A stretch of 64,000 nucleotides of DNA from Arachis hypogaea (taxonomy: Eukaryota; Streptophyta; Magnoliopsida; Fabales; Fabaceae), in NCBI RefSeq assembly GCF_003086295.3, contig NC_092038.1, forward strand, positions 134,472,737-134,536,736, in the 5' to 3' direction. Position 1 is the stretch's first letter. Each line of letters opens with the position of its first letter. Positions 32,177 to 43,977 of this stretch are shown piece after piece. The notes beneath the pieces were generated by a model. It did not search any database, was not told the origin of the DNA, and was given only the letters and a program-made list of their open reading frames with translations. A program made the position numbers and the translations under genes.

Positions 32177-32722
32177 TGTTAGAAAATTATTTTAATTTCC
32201 TAATTTATTTGTGGGCAATACATATATTAATTATATTCACAAATTATGCTATTTCAAATTAAATGACTTATATAATGATGATCTCATTTATTGTTATAAA
32301 TGCTAAATTGAATAAGTCATTATTACTTTTGATTTGGAATTAAATGAGAATAAAACCAGATATTATCTTTTGTTCCTTAGATAATTATCTTTTGGATTTT
32401 AGATATATTATATTTTGGACTTTAGATACTATTTTATCTGAGTTTTAGGGTTTAATGAGTGTCATGCTCAAATATAAATAGGCCTTCAAGGTTTCGGTCC
32501 CCAATATACCAAAGCTGTCTTTGTTGCTATTTTCCCATCAAAAGAGTTGCAGTTCAGCCGCCTAGGAATACAGAAGGCTTTGGTTGAGGAAGATAAAAAA
32601 AAACCACAAGATTCAAATTCTTCCATTAATTTCTAATTCTTATGAGTAAAGATACATTTCCGCTTTATGTTATATTTTTGGTGATTGGATGATTTGGGTT
32701 AATAAAATTATTTATTCCAACG
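32177..32722 (+). repeat. 3' LTR of the Copia element
   Basis: Begins TGTTAGAAAATT right after the polypurine tract AAGTGGGAGAT (32165-32175), and ends CCAACG where the other LTR has TTCAACA, so the terminal A has changed. It is about 94-95 percent identical to the 5' LTR by eye. TGTAA follows at 32723-32727. Confidence 0.93.
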
Positions 32723-32727
32723 TGTAA

Positions 32728-33329
32728 AAAAAATCACAAACAATTATATATTATAACTTCAACAAAAATATCTGATTTTTAAATTTGTTTTTCTTTTACA
32801 GAAAATTTGATTTAAGAACTCAATTAAATAAAAAAAATATTTACTCAAATTGATCTCCAAATAATTTTTAAACCAATATTAATTTCCAACAAATTTTAAT
32901 AATTTTGTGAATTTCCAACAACTATTAATGTCTGTTAAATTGGTCCTCTTATCAACTCGGACTCGTCAAATTATAAGAATGATGAACTATATGGTACATA
33001 AACTAGTTGAGTAAAACGTTAATTGACATATGGAATTGATCGGGGACAAATTAATTTCTGTTTTACAAAACACAAAAATATAATATTTTTAAGAATAAAT
33101 TTGATTGATAATATAATTCATTACAAACCAATATGTCTAATTATATTTATTTTCTGTTTTATTCTACATAATTGATGAGTATAATTGTGTCTTGTTCTTG
33201 GATATAGTATGAATTATTGTTTGAAACTCATTAACTATTTTTTGTACTCATTCTTCTTACTCCTAATTTTGTATTCCTAATTTTGTACTCATAGAAATAT
33301 TTACAGCCACTGCAATCTTAGTAAAATTC
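32728..33329. other. AT-rich spacer, nothing recognised
   Basis: No coding sequence or repeat boundary is visible. Two copies of TACAAAATTAGGA-like sequence (minus strand) near 33270-33290 border the LINE remnant that follows. Confidence 0.4.
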
Positions 33330-33617
33330 TGTTAATCCGATTGCAAGATCGCTGAGCGGAAGTCCACCAGTTGCATATCTTTTTGTATTCAATTCTTATT
33401 AAAACTCTGTGTGACAGTATCCTTTCTCCCCTCCACTTGTACAATCTCGTTAAGTCTTCCATGGAGACTAATGTAACCCTGCAATGTAACTCAATTCCTT
33501 CCGCACAGCAAATTTCTCTTCTCTTATATGAACCCCATACACCAAAGAAAGCATAATTGAAATTATTTTTAATAATACCCCTTCAACACACAACCAAAAG
33601 CTCCCCTTGATGACAGT

Positions 33618-34381
33618 CAGTGGCGGAGCTTAGTTCAGACAAGGGGTGGCCATGGCCCCCCAAACTTTTTATAAAAAATTTAGTAGTACTTTTTTAAAAG
33701 ATAAAAAATAGTTCAATTGACGTAAATATTTTACTGTGACTTAAAGTATCTAATAAGTTCAATAAACAACACTCTCTCTATCATTAAGTTCAAATATAAA
33801 AAATTAGATATTTTTTATTTATTTAATTTAACATTATTTTATATTTTACTATTTATTTAATTTAATTTTTTATATGATAAAAAATAATAGAATATTCAAT
33901 AAGTATTAATATTATTGTATTTGTATAAATTGATAAAAAAATTCAATAAATATTATAAATTTTAATATTTGTCCTTCTAACTTCTTCTTTACATATTTTA
34001 CAGAATATATATTCAAATATTTATATAAAATAATAATAAAAAATCAAAGAATTGATACATTTTTTAAGAGGATGGCTAATATTTAAGAAGGAGAACATAT
34101 AACTTTTACAATATCAACACCTGTAGATAGTTCTTCTACTTTAATGAATTACGAAGAAAGTGAGATATAACCTTCAAAAATTCAAAAAGTTACATATGAC
34201 TTTAACCTTAACTTTTTGGAAGGAGATCTTGAAATATTTGTTTAAAATTTGACAATATCACCCAAACCAGAGAGATGAGATTAGAGGAGCTTATCTTAAA
34301 TAGGGTCCATATCAAAAATATTTTGACAATTATTTTCTATTTGCCCCCCCCCCCAAAATTTTGTTTCAAGTTCCGCCACTG
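33618..34381. mobile_element. Non-autonomous hAT element (764 bp) with perfect 8-bp target duplication
   Basis: Left end CAGTGGCGGAGCTT, right end AAGTTCCGCCACTG, inverted copies with one difference. The flanks are ATGACAGT at 33610-33617 and ATGACAGT at 34382-34389. The interior is AT-rich with a C run near the right end and no ORF for a transposase. It lies within the LINE endonuclease remnant. Confidence 0.93.
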
Positions 34382-36797
34382 ATGACAGTGACTCATTTTA
34401 AACATTATTTCATCCCAAATTAACAGTAAATCACTTGAAGCACCCTCCGACTCAACATATTCTCATCTCGCAGCATCATTCTCCCAAATTCTTATTACAT
34501 CAAACTTCGTTACTACCTGCCACTTAGTCTCAAACAAGCCTAACATATTCAATTTAAATTTTTTCTTGAGGTTTTTGACCATGCTCAATTTTTCATCACC
34601 CCTCAATCCCCTAACATTTCAAGAACAAAATTATTTTAATAAATTATTACACATCTTTTTTTTGGGGCCTGCAGCGTCTTACTTTTTCTTTCTGTTTTAT
34701 CTATCTTCTTTTTTGAGCAATTTTTTTCATTTTGTACTTGGAGAATAGCCATAATATCATCTTCTTCATTGTATAAAATTGCACCTAATTCCAACGCAAG
34801 GTCCCAAATTTTTCTATTTTCAAGCATTGCTCCTCCAAAATACTATCTCTGCTCCCTTACTTCCTTCATTCTTATCCGAACCCTCTTCCTAGCTACTTCT
34901 TCATTGTGTTCCGATAGCTCCCCTTGTCCCTTTGTCAATGTTGTTCCTTTTGTGCCAGAATCCATGCCACTATCATTCATAATGTCATCCCTGTCATCCG
35001 TTCTTTCAATCTTTCATCAACATCTTTCGCACCATCATCATCAACATACACACCCAACTCAACCCACCAGTCCCTCTATTCAATGTCACCGTTGGGAGAG
35101 TAGCGGCTTGGTTCTCTGTCACCAACTCTCCCTCGATCTCACGACCCAACATAGGTGGCTTCAGGGTTGCGCATCTCCCTTGCCGCGTTGAGCCTCCTCT
35201 ACCGTGGCCTGCCTTTAGCTTCCCTCCTTCAACACCGATTCGGTCTCCCTCAGTCATCTCCACGCCGGTCTCCAGTGCAAGTTTCACAGATGCAGCTTCC
35301 TGCACACTTGCCGTAAACTCTTCCCTAGCGTTCCCATCCCTATCGTGGAAACCGTGCTCCACTTCCATCAAGCCTAACCCGGATTCTAGACCCAACCCAA
35401 CATCATTGAACCAGTTGATTGAGGAAACCAGACCCAAGGATCCTTTCCTATCTTTTTTGAACATCCTTAACTTGTTGGACTTAGCACCAAGCCTACAAAA
35501 AACCTTATTTTTCTTATTTCTTTTGTCCCTCCTTTCCAGCCCATTAAAATTACCTTCATAAACCCATGTAACTTTTTTCAAAATCAGCTTCATAATTAAT
35601 ATAATCACATCCCATACAATCCGCTCTCCCTTCAATTATTTCATAAATTGGTTGATACGTTGCCGTTTTTACCTCATTGTGTTTTGAATGATCATTAATC
35701 CACTCATTCAAAATAATTTCAGGAATTACCAACATGCCCTTATCTTTTCCATCTTCCCTCAACTCTCCCATCACCACATCGGCTGTGTAACACCCTAATT
35801 ACCCTAAACCTTACCTTTAGTCGTAAAGCAAAGGTTAATCAAAGGTTACGGTAATTCTAAGGCTTATACATATTTATGTAGAAGGAAATAATATATTCTA
35901 GAAGCCCGATGAGGGATTAAGCTCAAAAACAGAATTACAAAGCGCGAAACGTTCACACGAAGCTAACGCACAAGACTGCAAGGTATAGCTGCAAGAGAAT
36001 AGAACATATATAGATATAAGAATATAATAATCATAAGAAACTAGCCGCAGCCTGCGGAGTTTAAGCCGACTAGTTACAAATAGAAAAATACAGAGTTTTG
36101 GAGTTAAAACAGCTTATACAACTTATCTCTCAAGTAAGCCTCTAAGGCCATGTAATCTAAAACAAAAAGGGTGAGAGAAAGTACTGCAACAAAATAAAAG
36201 AAAAATAAAATAGGAAGAAACCATACTCTGTTCTGCCACCATGTCCGCAATTTCACCGAGGTGAATTACGACCTGCATCTGAAAAACAACAACAAAGTAT
36301 GGAATGAGAACCGAAGGTTCTCAGTATGGTAACAGTGCCCAATAATGTAAGATGTAAGGTTCCGGGATGCCGAAGGCAATCCTAGAACTTCCCACCAAAT
36401 AGATATTCAAGCCTTAACAAAATAAATAACTTAAACCATAAACCATAAACAGGGTTATCTGAACTTAGGGAATTTCTAACTAAACTAATCACCGCTGTCC
36501 CACAGCCTTCACCAACCTACCCTCCGTGCGATCCCCTCGCCACCGCCTACCTAACCTCCTCAGCACCAGATAATCACAAATAATGCAAGTAAAACACAGG
36601 TAGTATTCATATATAACAAGTAATTCAATAAGCAAGTAGACATATTATACAATTAGGCAAACTCAAGTAATCAAAGCAAACAAACACATAAGAGATGCAT
36701 ATGATGAATGCCTATCCTATTGGCTCGTGATATCACTTGTCGGTCTATAAATGCCAATCCGATACATCCTTTCAGATGTAGCTTTTCTGCCACGCCC

Positions 36798-37150
36798 ACG
36801 GATATAGTGCCGGACATACTCGCATGCGCAACCCAAGGATATAGTGCCTGGCATACTCTTGCAGCAGAAAAGGTTATTAATCATAATTCATTCCCAGGGA
36901 TATAGTACATTGCACATTATCATGCTTAACCCAAGGATATAGTGTCTGACACACTCTCAACATTCAACAAGATCATCATTCCTCTCTGAGTTCTCATCGT
37001 ACTTAACCCAATGATATAGTGCCTGGCACACTCTCAACATTCAACAAGATCATCATTCCTCTCTTAGTTATCACTACACTTAACTCAAGGATATAGTGCC
37101 TGACACACTCTCAACATTCATCTGGATCATCATTCCTTTTTGAGTCTTCA
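36798..37150. repeat. Tandem repeats around CCAAGGATATAGTGCCTG in the solo LTR
   Basis: Six degenerate copies of a unit beginning CCAAGGATATAGTG start near 36798, 36831, 36893, 36931, 37008 and 37085. The last three are spaced exactly 77 bp and share the following CACACTCTCAACATTCA sequence and ATCATCATTCCT. Confidence 0.85.
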
Positions 37151-37466
37151 ACTCATCACAACCATTATCAATTCATAATTTCATTCCAAACTCATTAGTT
37201 CATCAGTTTCTCAATTCGTTGTCAGTAATCACCAAGTCCACTACTCTTCCTTCTCTCTCAACCAAACTCATCCTCAATACACCAAAAACCTAAACCTCCA
37301 TTCTCTAACTTTTCAAGATAATACCCGGATAATTCCACCCAAGACCTTCTCTATATTTAACCTCCAAAACAAGCCAAAACGTCTTAAATAGGTGTCACAG
37401 AAGTTTACAAGCTTGTTGGGAAGGTGAAACATTTAAAAACAAGATTTTTGTTGGAAAACAGGGCAT

Positions 37467-37770
37467 GTGTGTACGCACAATGGTGTGCGTGCGCACGCCC
37501 AGGAGGATTTTCAAATTGTGTGCATACGCACAGGTAGTAAAATTTCAACTCTATTCATCCACATAAGGCGTGCGAACGCCCTCAATAGAGTGCACATTCC
37601 AACGTGTGCGTGCACACAGGTTGCAAAACTTCATTGGTTGTGTGTGTGCACAGGTCGTGCTAACGCTCTCAATAGCAAGAATTCCCCTATGTGTGCGTGT
37701 ACACAAGGCTGTGCATACGCACAGCTTCAAAAACTCACAGGGGTGTGCGTGCGCACACAAACCAGAAATC
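37467..37770. repeat. Cluster of GTGTGCGTGCGCAC-type palindromes in the solo LTR
   Basis: About eight alternating purine-pyrimidine palindromes of the form GTGYGYRYRCGCAC occur at roughly 40-bp spacing, for example GTGTGCGTGCGCACGCC near 37483, TGTGCATACGCACAG near 37521 and 37711, and GTGTGCGTGCGCACAC near 37743, with AACGCYCTCAATAG between some of them. Such alternating GT/GC tracts can adopt Z-DNA. Short ORFs here come from the repeats and are not genes. Confidence 0.8.
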
Positions 37771-40700
37771 ACAAATTCTGCAGCATGCACAGGATTCAGA
37801 TTTCAACACCAAACTTTGAATGATCATAACTTTCGTTACAAAAATCCATTCTCTACAAACTTTATATCAATTTAAAGCTCTCAAAGCCATATTTAAGTTA
37901 AAATAAGTTTCATGCAATTTTAAGCTTTGAGACTCAAGTTATGATCCGTCAAAATTTTCATCAAAAATTCATTTTTACCAAAAATCTCAAAACCTCAATT
38001 TTAACCAACTTTCAATTCAAAACCAAAATAAAACCTGCTCAATCATCATAAAACACTACTACATCCAAAATCTTACCATTTCATATCATTCTCCTCAATT
38101 TCACACCTAAATTACTCAACCATTACCCATATATCACTACCAATCCATAATTTCTAATTCAATCATAAATCCACACTCATAATCATCATCAACCAACAAC
38201 AACTTCAACAACCAAAACAAATCCTCATCAATTCCAATAATCTTTACCAAACAATATCTAACATTAACCAAATCCATCATAAAACTCATCAACAACAATA
38301 ACCAACAATCAAAATCATCATCAACATCCATCTTCAAATCTCAACACCCACCAACACAACTCATCAATCCAAACAGCAATTTATCATCATCCTAACTTCA
38401 TAATCCACGTTATTTATCAACAATCTCAACACTCACCTTCAAATTACCAACAACATCAATATTCATCATCAATCATCAACCATATCAACAAGCCCTCATC
38501 AACAACAATAAATAACACATTCATCATCAACCTCATAATCATTAAATACCAACAATCATCATCAAATTCATATATTCCTCATACCAAAACTCCATATCAT
38601 CATCACCATCATACAAGTTATCCCCAAACATCAAAATCACATACAATTAAACATACACCCAAAATATTCAATCATATCTTAAGGTCAACTAGCCTAAGTG
38701 TCCAGAAACATTATATATTACATAAAGAAAACCGAAACCATACCTTGGCCGATTTCCAATATGCGCAAACACCAAAAGCATGGATCCAAAAAAGTTTTCA
38801 TCAAGTTCCAAACCACCAAAGCCGAACCAAAAGCCACAACCAACTCCAAAAAGCACTAAAGCTCAAACTAATAACATATATATCACCAAAATAAAAACCG
38901 AGAAACCACAACATACAATACTACAAGGGTTTATGAGGAACTTTACCTTGTCCAAAGAGGATTGGGATAAATCCCAACAATTACCCGCTACTAGAGATCA
39001 CCTAAACAAGCAAAATCACAAAATCTACTAAAAAACTCTAACCCAAAAAATGTAGAAATCTAAGGCTAGAAATTCGAGCTTAAACTTCAATTTCTTACAA
39101 TATTTTCTTAAATAGAAATGAAGATCTCGACGAGAGCTTCGTGTGGCCGCAAACGACTCGTTAATCGGAGTTTCGTAGCTCAAGTTATGGCTCCCGGAAG
39201 GTGAGGATGAATAGTGACATTCCCCTCTTCTCCTCTCATCTCAAATTTGCACCCTTCTCCCTCAAGTTAGGTAAAAAATGAGTTGAATGCTCATTAATTG
39301 GCGTTATATATGTTGGGCCTTGGGTCCGATTTGGGTTCGATCCAACCCATTAGCGCTTTAGGTTCGTTTGGCCCACTTTGAGACAAAACCTTTAAGATTA
39401 GTGTCCGATTTTTAATTATAAATTATTTTTTGTCCTTTCAAAACAATAAATCAATTTTCAAAATCTTATTTTCCAAAATACGCGGTACTGGACGGACTAG
39501 AGCTGGTACTGCCAGCTTAAGCGCCAGTACGCATTTTTACAAAAACTTTTCGAAAAAGATACATTTTCCAACTCAGAAAAATTCATTGAAATCAAATTTC
39601 ACCTTTATATTTTCAAATTAAAACTTATAAATTTTGAATCTATTTCGGGCACTAAAATTATTTTATTAAAACAATTTTACGTGAAAAACTCTGGTTCTTT
39701 CAGGCTGTCTGGTTGTTGAAAATCGCCAGTTTTGTAGCCCGTGCACTCCTTAAGCTCGTACCTGCACACTGCCTTTCCGCAGCTATTCTTCGTTGTTCAT
39801 AGCTATAGTCACTTTTTCCATTAGCTTCTTCATAACAATTCAATCCAAAAGCCTCCCGTCCCACTTCTTTTACTAGCACATCGAATCCACTAATACCTAT
39901 TGTGATATGGACCCATTCATTAATCATATCCATGATACAAGTATCAATTTGCACTCGTCCAACACTAAAAGACATGCACGATTCTGTCACTTTGTCACAA
40001 CTGACTACTTCCCCCCATTGACCTCCTAACATACTAAAGGTATCTGCTGACCACACATGTAACGGAACTCCGTAGTATTTTAACCACACTTTTCGAGTTT
40101 CACGTCGCTCCGTCTCATCCCATCTCCATATACTGTAGAAGAATTGCAAGAGACTATGCATTTTAAATGTATATACTTCTTCCGCATTCAATACAGAATC
40201 AAAAATAAAAAAAATTTTATATGCTCCCAGTTCCCGTACTTGGACAACTTGAGGCAGGTTTTTTCCAATCATCTTTTTCAAGGATCTAAAATCAATTGCC
40301 TTCATCGTACCGCCGACCAGACTTCTCTATAGCCAGTCCAGATTCTCTTTCATCACCAATACTTTCACTTTAATTTCTTCGTCCACCCAATTCCATGCGG
40401 ATCTGGTTCTTTTTGGTGCCTTATTAGTTTCTCTACCTACCTTTGGTTATCTCCTCCCCTGAGGCTGAGAATTCGTCTTGTTCCGACTATCACCTCCTTC
40501 CTAAGCTATCTTTCGAACTTTTGTCTCAGTTGTTCGTCTATACTTCGTTTCTCCCACTTACACAATTTTCCATCTCAATCTCATACGATTCATTTCTGCT
40601 ATAACTTTCAGAGCCCCACCTTTCGTTGTGTATCGGATGAACGCAGAAATATACATATTACCACATGTTTGTTTTCGTGATACATAGTTATCGTTAATGC

Positions 40701-40800
40701 ATCCATCCAATTAAACAGATGGAATAATTCATTCTTCGAAATATCTTCAGAAAAATTATCAACAAAGATGAAAAAAGACTCATTTTTCAACCGTTAATTG

Positions 40801-40976
40801 ATACTCTTCTTGATTCAAAATCTTAGGATCTTTTGCATGTTTCCTAATTCTAACTCACCCTATGTTTTCCATCCTCTGTCTCATTGTTTTTGATACTTAG
40901 TCTCTGAACTGGACTTTGCTAATAACATTTTCTGTGTTGGTGTTTTTCATTTTGTCACTCTAGAAATTTGTTACTG

Positions 40977-41021
<45 letters not shown>

Positions 41022-42934
41022 TTATGTTGTGTATAATCATTGTTTATGATGTGATACCAAACACTTATTTATGATGACATATATCTACTATAGTTTTAAT
41101 ACAAAACACATATTAATTTTAATATGGAAGTTGTGATTTATTCTTAATTTATTTTAATGCTGTCTTACTTTGATATTGTTCTTAATTTTTTTCATATGTT
41201 GAACACTCATAGTGACATTTAAGAAGTTCAATATATATTTTGCATATTAATATTTACAACATTCATTCTTATAACATAACATCATGTCAGTGCACCACCT
41301 AAATACTCAAAAATCACATAAATCTCTTATTAAGCAACTTATATCCTAGAGATAGCAACACAAATCACATGAATCACATGATAATGATGATCGTGATAAT
41401 GATAACAAAGGTAGTAGTAAAGGGAAAAAAAAAAAAGGAACGTGAATGAAAATGCAAATATGTGTTTATAAATTTGATTTTATTAAACTTGATTGGAAAC
41501 ACAATTTGGTTATCTAGCATTTCAAAAACATATGGACAAAAACAACTGCATTTCGATCTCGAATCATTTGTTTCTTCCTCCAATTTTCAAATTCTACATC
41601 CAATACAAAAAGGGAAGCAAAAAGGAAGTTTTTAAAGTATTTGTTACGGTTTCTCGTAAAAATAGGCTAGTAAGAATCTTTAATATGAAGGCATGAAGAC
41701 ATTTATCTTGAATATTATTGATTTATTAATATGTGCATGTCAAGTGATCTTGCCCACTTTAAATTTTGATACAATACAATAACAAACCCCAAAAAAGGTC
41801 TATTTTGACTAAGAGACAAACAAAGAGAAGTACAAAATGAGTTAATACACTAAGAAACAACTGCATCTAGACGAGGTTGGTTCTCTTATCGCATTTAATA
41901 CATTTTTATCACGTTTTAAAATAAAAAAAAATATCATTTATATTTATAAATTATTTTATTAATAATATAAATTTTTAGATATTATTTTAATAATTTATCC
42001 TTATTTTTGTTAAGACTCTTTCTTATTGGGTAAGTGGTTGGTGCGTTAAAATTTTCATTCTCACCAATTGACGAGGTTGAATGAGATCAAAATGTGAACA
42101 AGAGATGCAGAAAGTAGATATTCTCAAACTTTTTTTAATTCATGTTATAAAATATAAATTTGTAATATATATTGTTTAAACAAGATCAAGAAAATATATT
42201 ATATAATAAAAATTATATTTTATAATATTAATTGACAGAGAAAGTAGATGAATTTTTTTCACAACCAACGTTTTGATTACGCACAGCTGAACATGTGTTT
42301 TCGATAAATTTATTGTGATAAGCTCGATATAAGAATATAGGATTTAGCTTTCAATATTATAATAATAGAAAAATGTTTTGAATTTTTATATATTTAATAT
42401 GTCAAAAACATATAAAAAATATTTTTTTAATTATTACTTTTTTATAATAATACAATTAAACCTTTTCACAAACATTGAATAATAAATATATATGATATTG
42501 ATTTTTAGTATTGATATAATATAATTGGTAAAATATAGAACAACAGTCATATATGTTTCAACTTTCAACAGAAATATGAGTTGAATATTGAAGAAACTCT
42601 GGTTGCTTTTGATTGATTTGGAAATTTTGTCAATTCCTTGGTGGATTTAGATGACGGTGTGTTTGCTATATTTGGCCGGAAAAAATAAAAAATAATTTTT
42701 ATTTTACAGAAAGGGCAAGTATCACATGTTACATCTCTATATCATTAATTAAATTAAATTAACATATTTTCCTTATTTCCGTACTGTATACTATACTTTA
42801 GTTGTCAATGAGTAATAGTTTAAATGGCATAATTTCTCCATACTCAATGGATTTGAGTTTTTTATTTTTGGTAAAAAAAAAATACTATATTTTAGTTACT
42901 ATAAATATACAATTCTGTTGTAAGTGCACAGAAA
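40801..42934. other. Intergenic AT-rich region with an AT microsatellite
   Basis: An (AT)n run of about 38 bp lies at 40979-41016. I see no gene. Several short ORFs occur but have no recognisable content. Confidence 0.5.
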
Positions 42935-42943
42935 AATGTTAAG

Positions 42944-43652
42944 GAGGGGGTGTGCATGGCTGGCCTGGCCCGCTCTGAAGATCCGACCCGATCATGAATA
43001 CTTTAGGGGTTAATTTGGTGTGATTTTACTGGGTTTAGGGTCGGGTAAGGGTTTTAAAAATAGATTCGGTCATTCTTTTGGGTCGGGTCCGGACCATGAC
43101 TCGGTCACCCGAACTCGACTCGGTGGCCGGGTCATCATACACAATTAATATTTTGTGTTACTAGAGATGGATGATAGTTATTCTTATGTGGAATTTAAGT
43201 ATTGTAAACCTTAATATTTTGTGTTATTAGTTATTATAAGACTATAAGTTAATGTTTTATATTTAAAATGCATAATATTGTGTTATTTGTATTGATTTAA
43301 ATATTTGGTGTTATTAGACAATATTAGTATTGATTATGGGTATGCTTTAATTTTAGAGAAGAGTTGGTTCTTGTTATATTTTTCTAAGTGAATTTTATCA
43401 TGTTAAATAATGGTTGGAGTCTTAGAAATTTGGATATTTTCACATGCTAGCTTATAAGAAGGTATCAAGGTAATGTAATGTTAATGACCCAATTTTCACC
43501 CGATTTTTACCCGGTATATAATTATGGTCCAAAAGTTTATAGGTTTCATCGGATTTAGGATCGGGTTCGGGTCTAATAACTAGGCCCGGTATATATTTCA
43601 GACCGAATTTAGGTCACATCAAACCCAATTCATTCGATCAATGCACACCCCT
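42944..43652. mobile_element. hAT-like non-autonomous element (709 bp)
   Basis: The ends are GAGGGGGTGTGCATGG and GATCAATGCACACCCCT, inverted to each other apart from small changes. The direct flanks AATGTTAAG (42935-42943 and 43653-43661) give a target duplication of 8 or 9 bp. The TAGGGGTGTGCA-like end and an 8-bp reading fit hAT; a 9-bp reading would fit Mutator. The interior is rich in CGGGTC/GACCCG sequence and does not code. Confidence 0.8.
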
Positions 43653-43817
43653 AATGTTAAGTACGATAATATTATAAAAATTTAAAGAAATTTAAAAAAA
43701 TCATATCTATAAAAATGAAAATATTTATAATGACCACATTCATAATAATGGATACATTTCCTTGCTAAAGTAATCCGTTTTCTTTTTTTTTTTTAAAAAA
43801 AACTAAAAACAAAAAAT

Positions 43818-43968
43818 GGTGGAAAACACAGGTGAAGTTGACTTTACGTGAAGTTAATATCTAAGAGCCTAAGAGCCGTTAGATGAAAATTTAGTCAAAT
43901 CAATCAAATCATCTAACGACTTTCAAGTATCAACTTCACGTGAAGTCGATTGCATCTTAGTTTTCACC
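43818..43968. mobile_element. Mutator-type MITE (151 bp) with 9-bp target duplication
   Basis: Ends GGTGGAAAACACAG and its counterpart CTTAGTTTTCACC, both continuing into ACTTCACGTGAAGT-like arms, and a centre with GCCGTTAGATGA and its inverse. Direct flanks ACAAAAAAT at 43809-43817 and 43969-43977 are perfect 9-bp repeats. The layout resembles MITEs that I recall as common in peanut (AhMITE1 type). Confidence 0.9.
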
Positions 43969-43977
43969 ACAAAAAAT

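Larger units (their letters stand above)
25593..32722 (+). mobile_element. Complete but decayed Ty1/Copia LTR retrotransposon
   Basis: Two LTRs of about 550 bp bound the element, with TG at the outer left end, a 5-bp target duplication TGTAA (25588-25592 and 32723-32727), a primer-binding site TGGTATCAGAGC complementary to initiator tRNA-Met, gag then protease/integrase then RT/RNase H (Copia order), and a polypurine tract before the 3' LTR. By eye the LTRs differ at roughly 30 places, so the insertion is not recent. Coding parts carry many stops and shifts plus a large RT deletion. A LINE sits in its leader. Confidence 0.95.
35786..39702. mobile_element. Large solo LTR (3.9 kb) inserted in the LINE ORF1
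   Basis: Starts TGTAACACCCTAATT and ends GGTTCTTTCA (TG...CA), flanked by a perfect 5-bp duplication GGCTG at 35781-35785 and 39703-39707. The LINE ORF1 frame closes exactly when this segment and one GGCTG are removed. There is no second internal copy of the TGTAACACC end, no primer-binding site and no gag or pol, so it reads as a solo LTR left by LTR-LTR recombination. Such long LTRs occur in Tat/Ogre-type Ty3 elements of legumes, to which it may belong. It contains two internal repeat arrays (listed) and a CAT/CAA-rich stretch at 38060-38640. Confidence 0.85.
33330..40800 (-). pseudogene. L1-type LINE fragment: ORF1 (RRM, DUF4283) and start of ORF2 endonuclease
   Basis: Read on the minus strand: an RRM-like start (40790-40608, FFIFVDNFSEDISKNELF), decayed linker, then a DUF4283 gag-like domain (40305-39703) with RKVWLKYYGVPLHVWSADTF and a following GRVQIDTCIMDMINEWV segment. 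Beyond the solo LTR the frame resumes at 35785 with DVVMGELREDGKDKGM and a low-complexity linker. Decayed endonuclease sequence follows at 34640-34382 and continues beyond the hAT element at 33617 to about 33330 (KGSFWLCVEGV, then degenerate). No reverse transcriptase is present, so the 3' half is lost. Removing the two later insertions rejoins the frames. Confidence 0.82.

Noticed and set aside
35006..35191. Plus-strand ORF ending with His/Thr-rich sequence
   Set aside because: Antisense to the LINE ORF1 linker, which reads sensibly on the minus strand.
36931..37150. Regularly spaced repeats considered as a CRISPR-like array
   Set aside because: The whole 77-bp unit is repeated with no unique spacers, inside a plant LTR.
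37467..37875. Overlapping Cys/Ala/His-rich ORFs on both strands
   Set aside because: Produced by the GTGTGCGTGCGCAC repeat array, with similar composition in every frame.
35786..39702. Possibility of a complete LTR retrotransposon
   Set aside because: No second copy of the terminal sequence, primer site, polypurine tract or coding domain was seen between the duplications.
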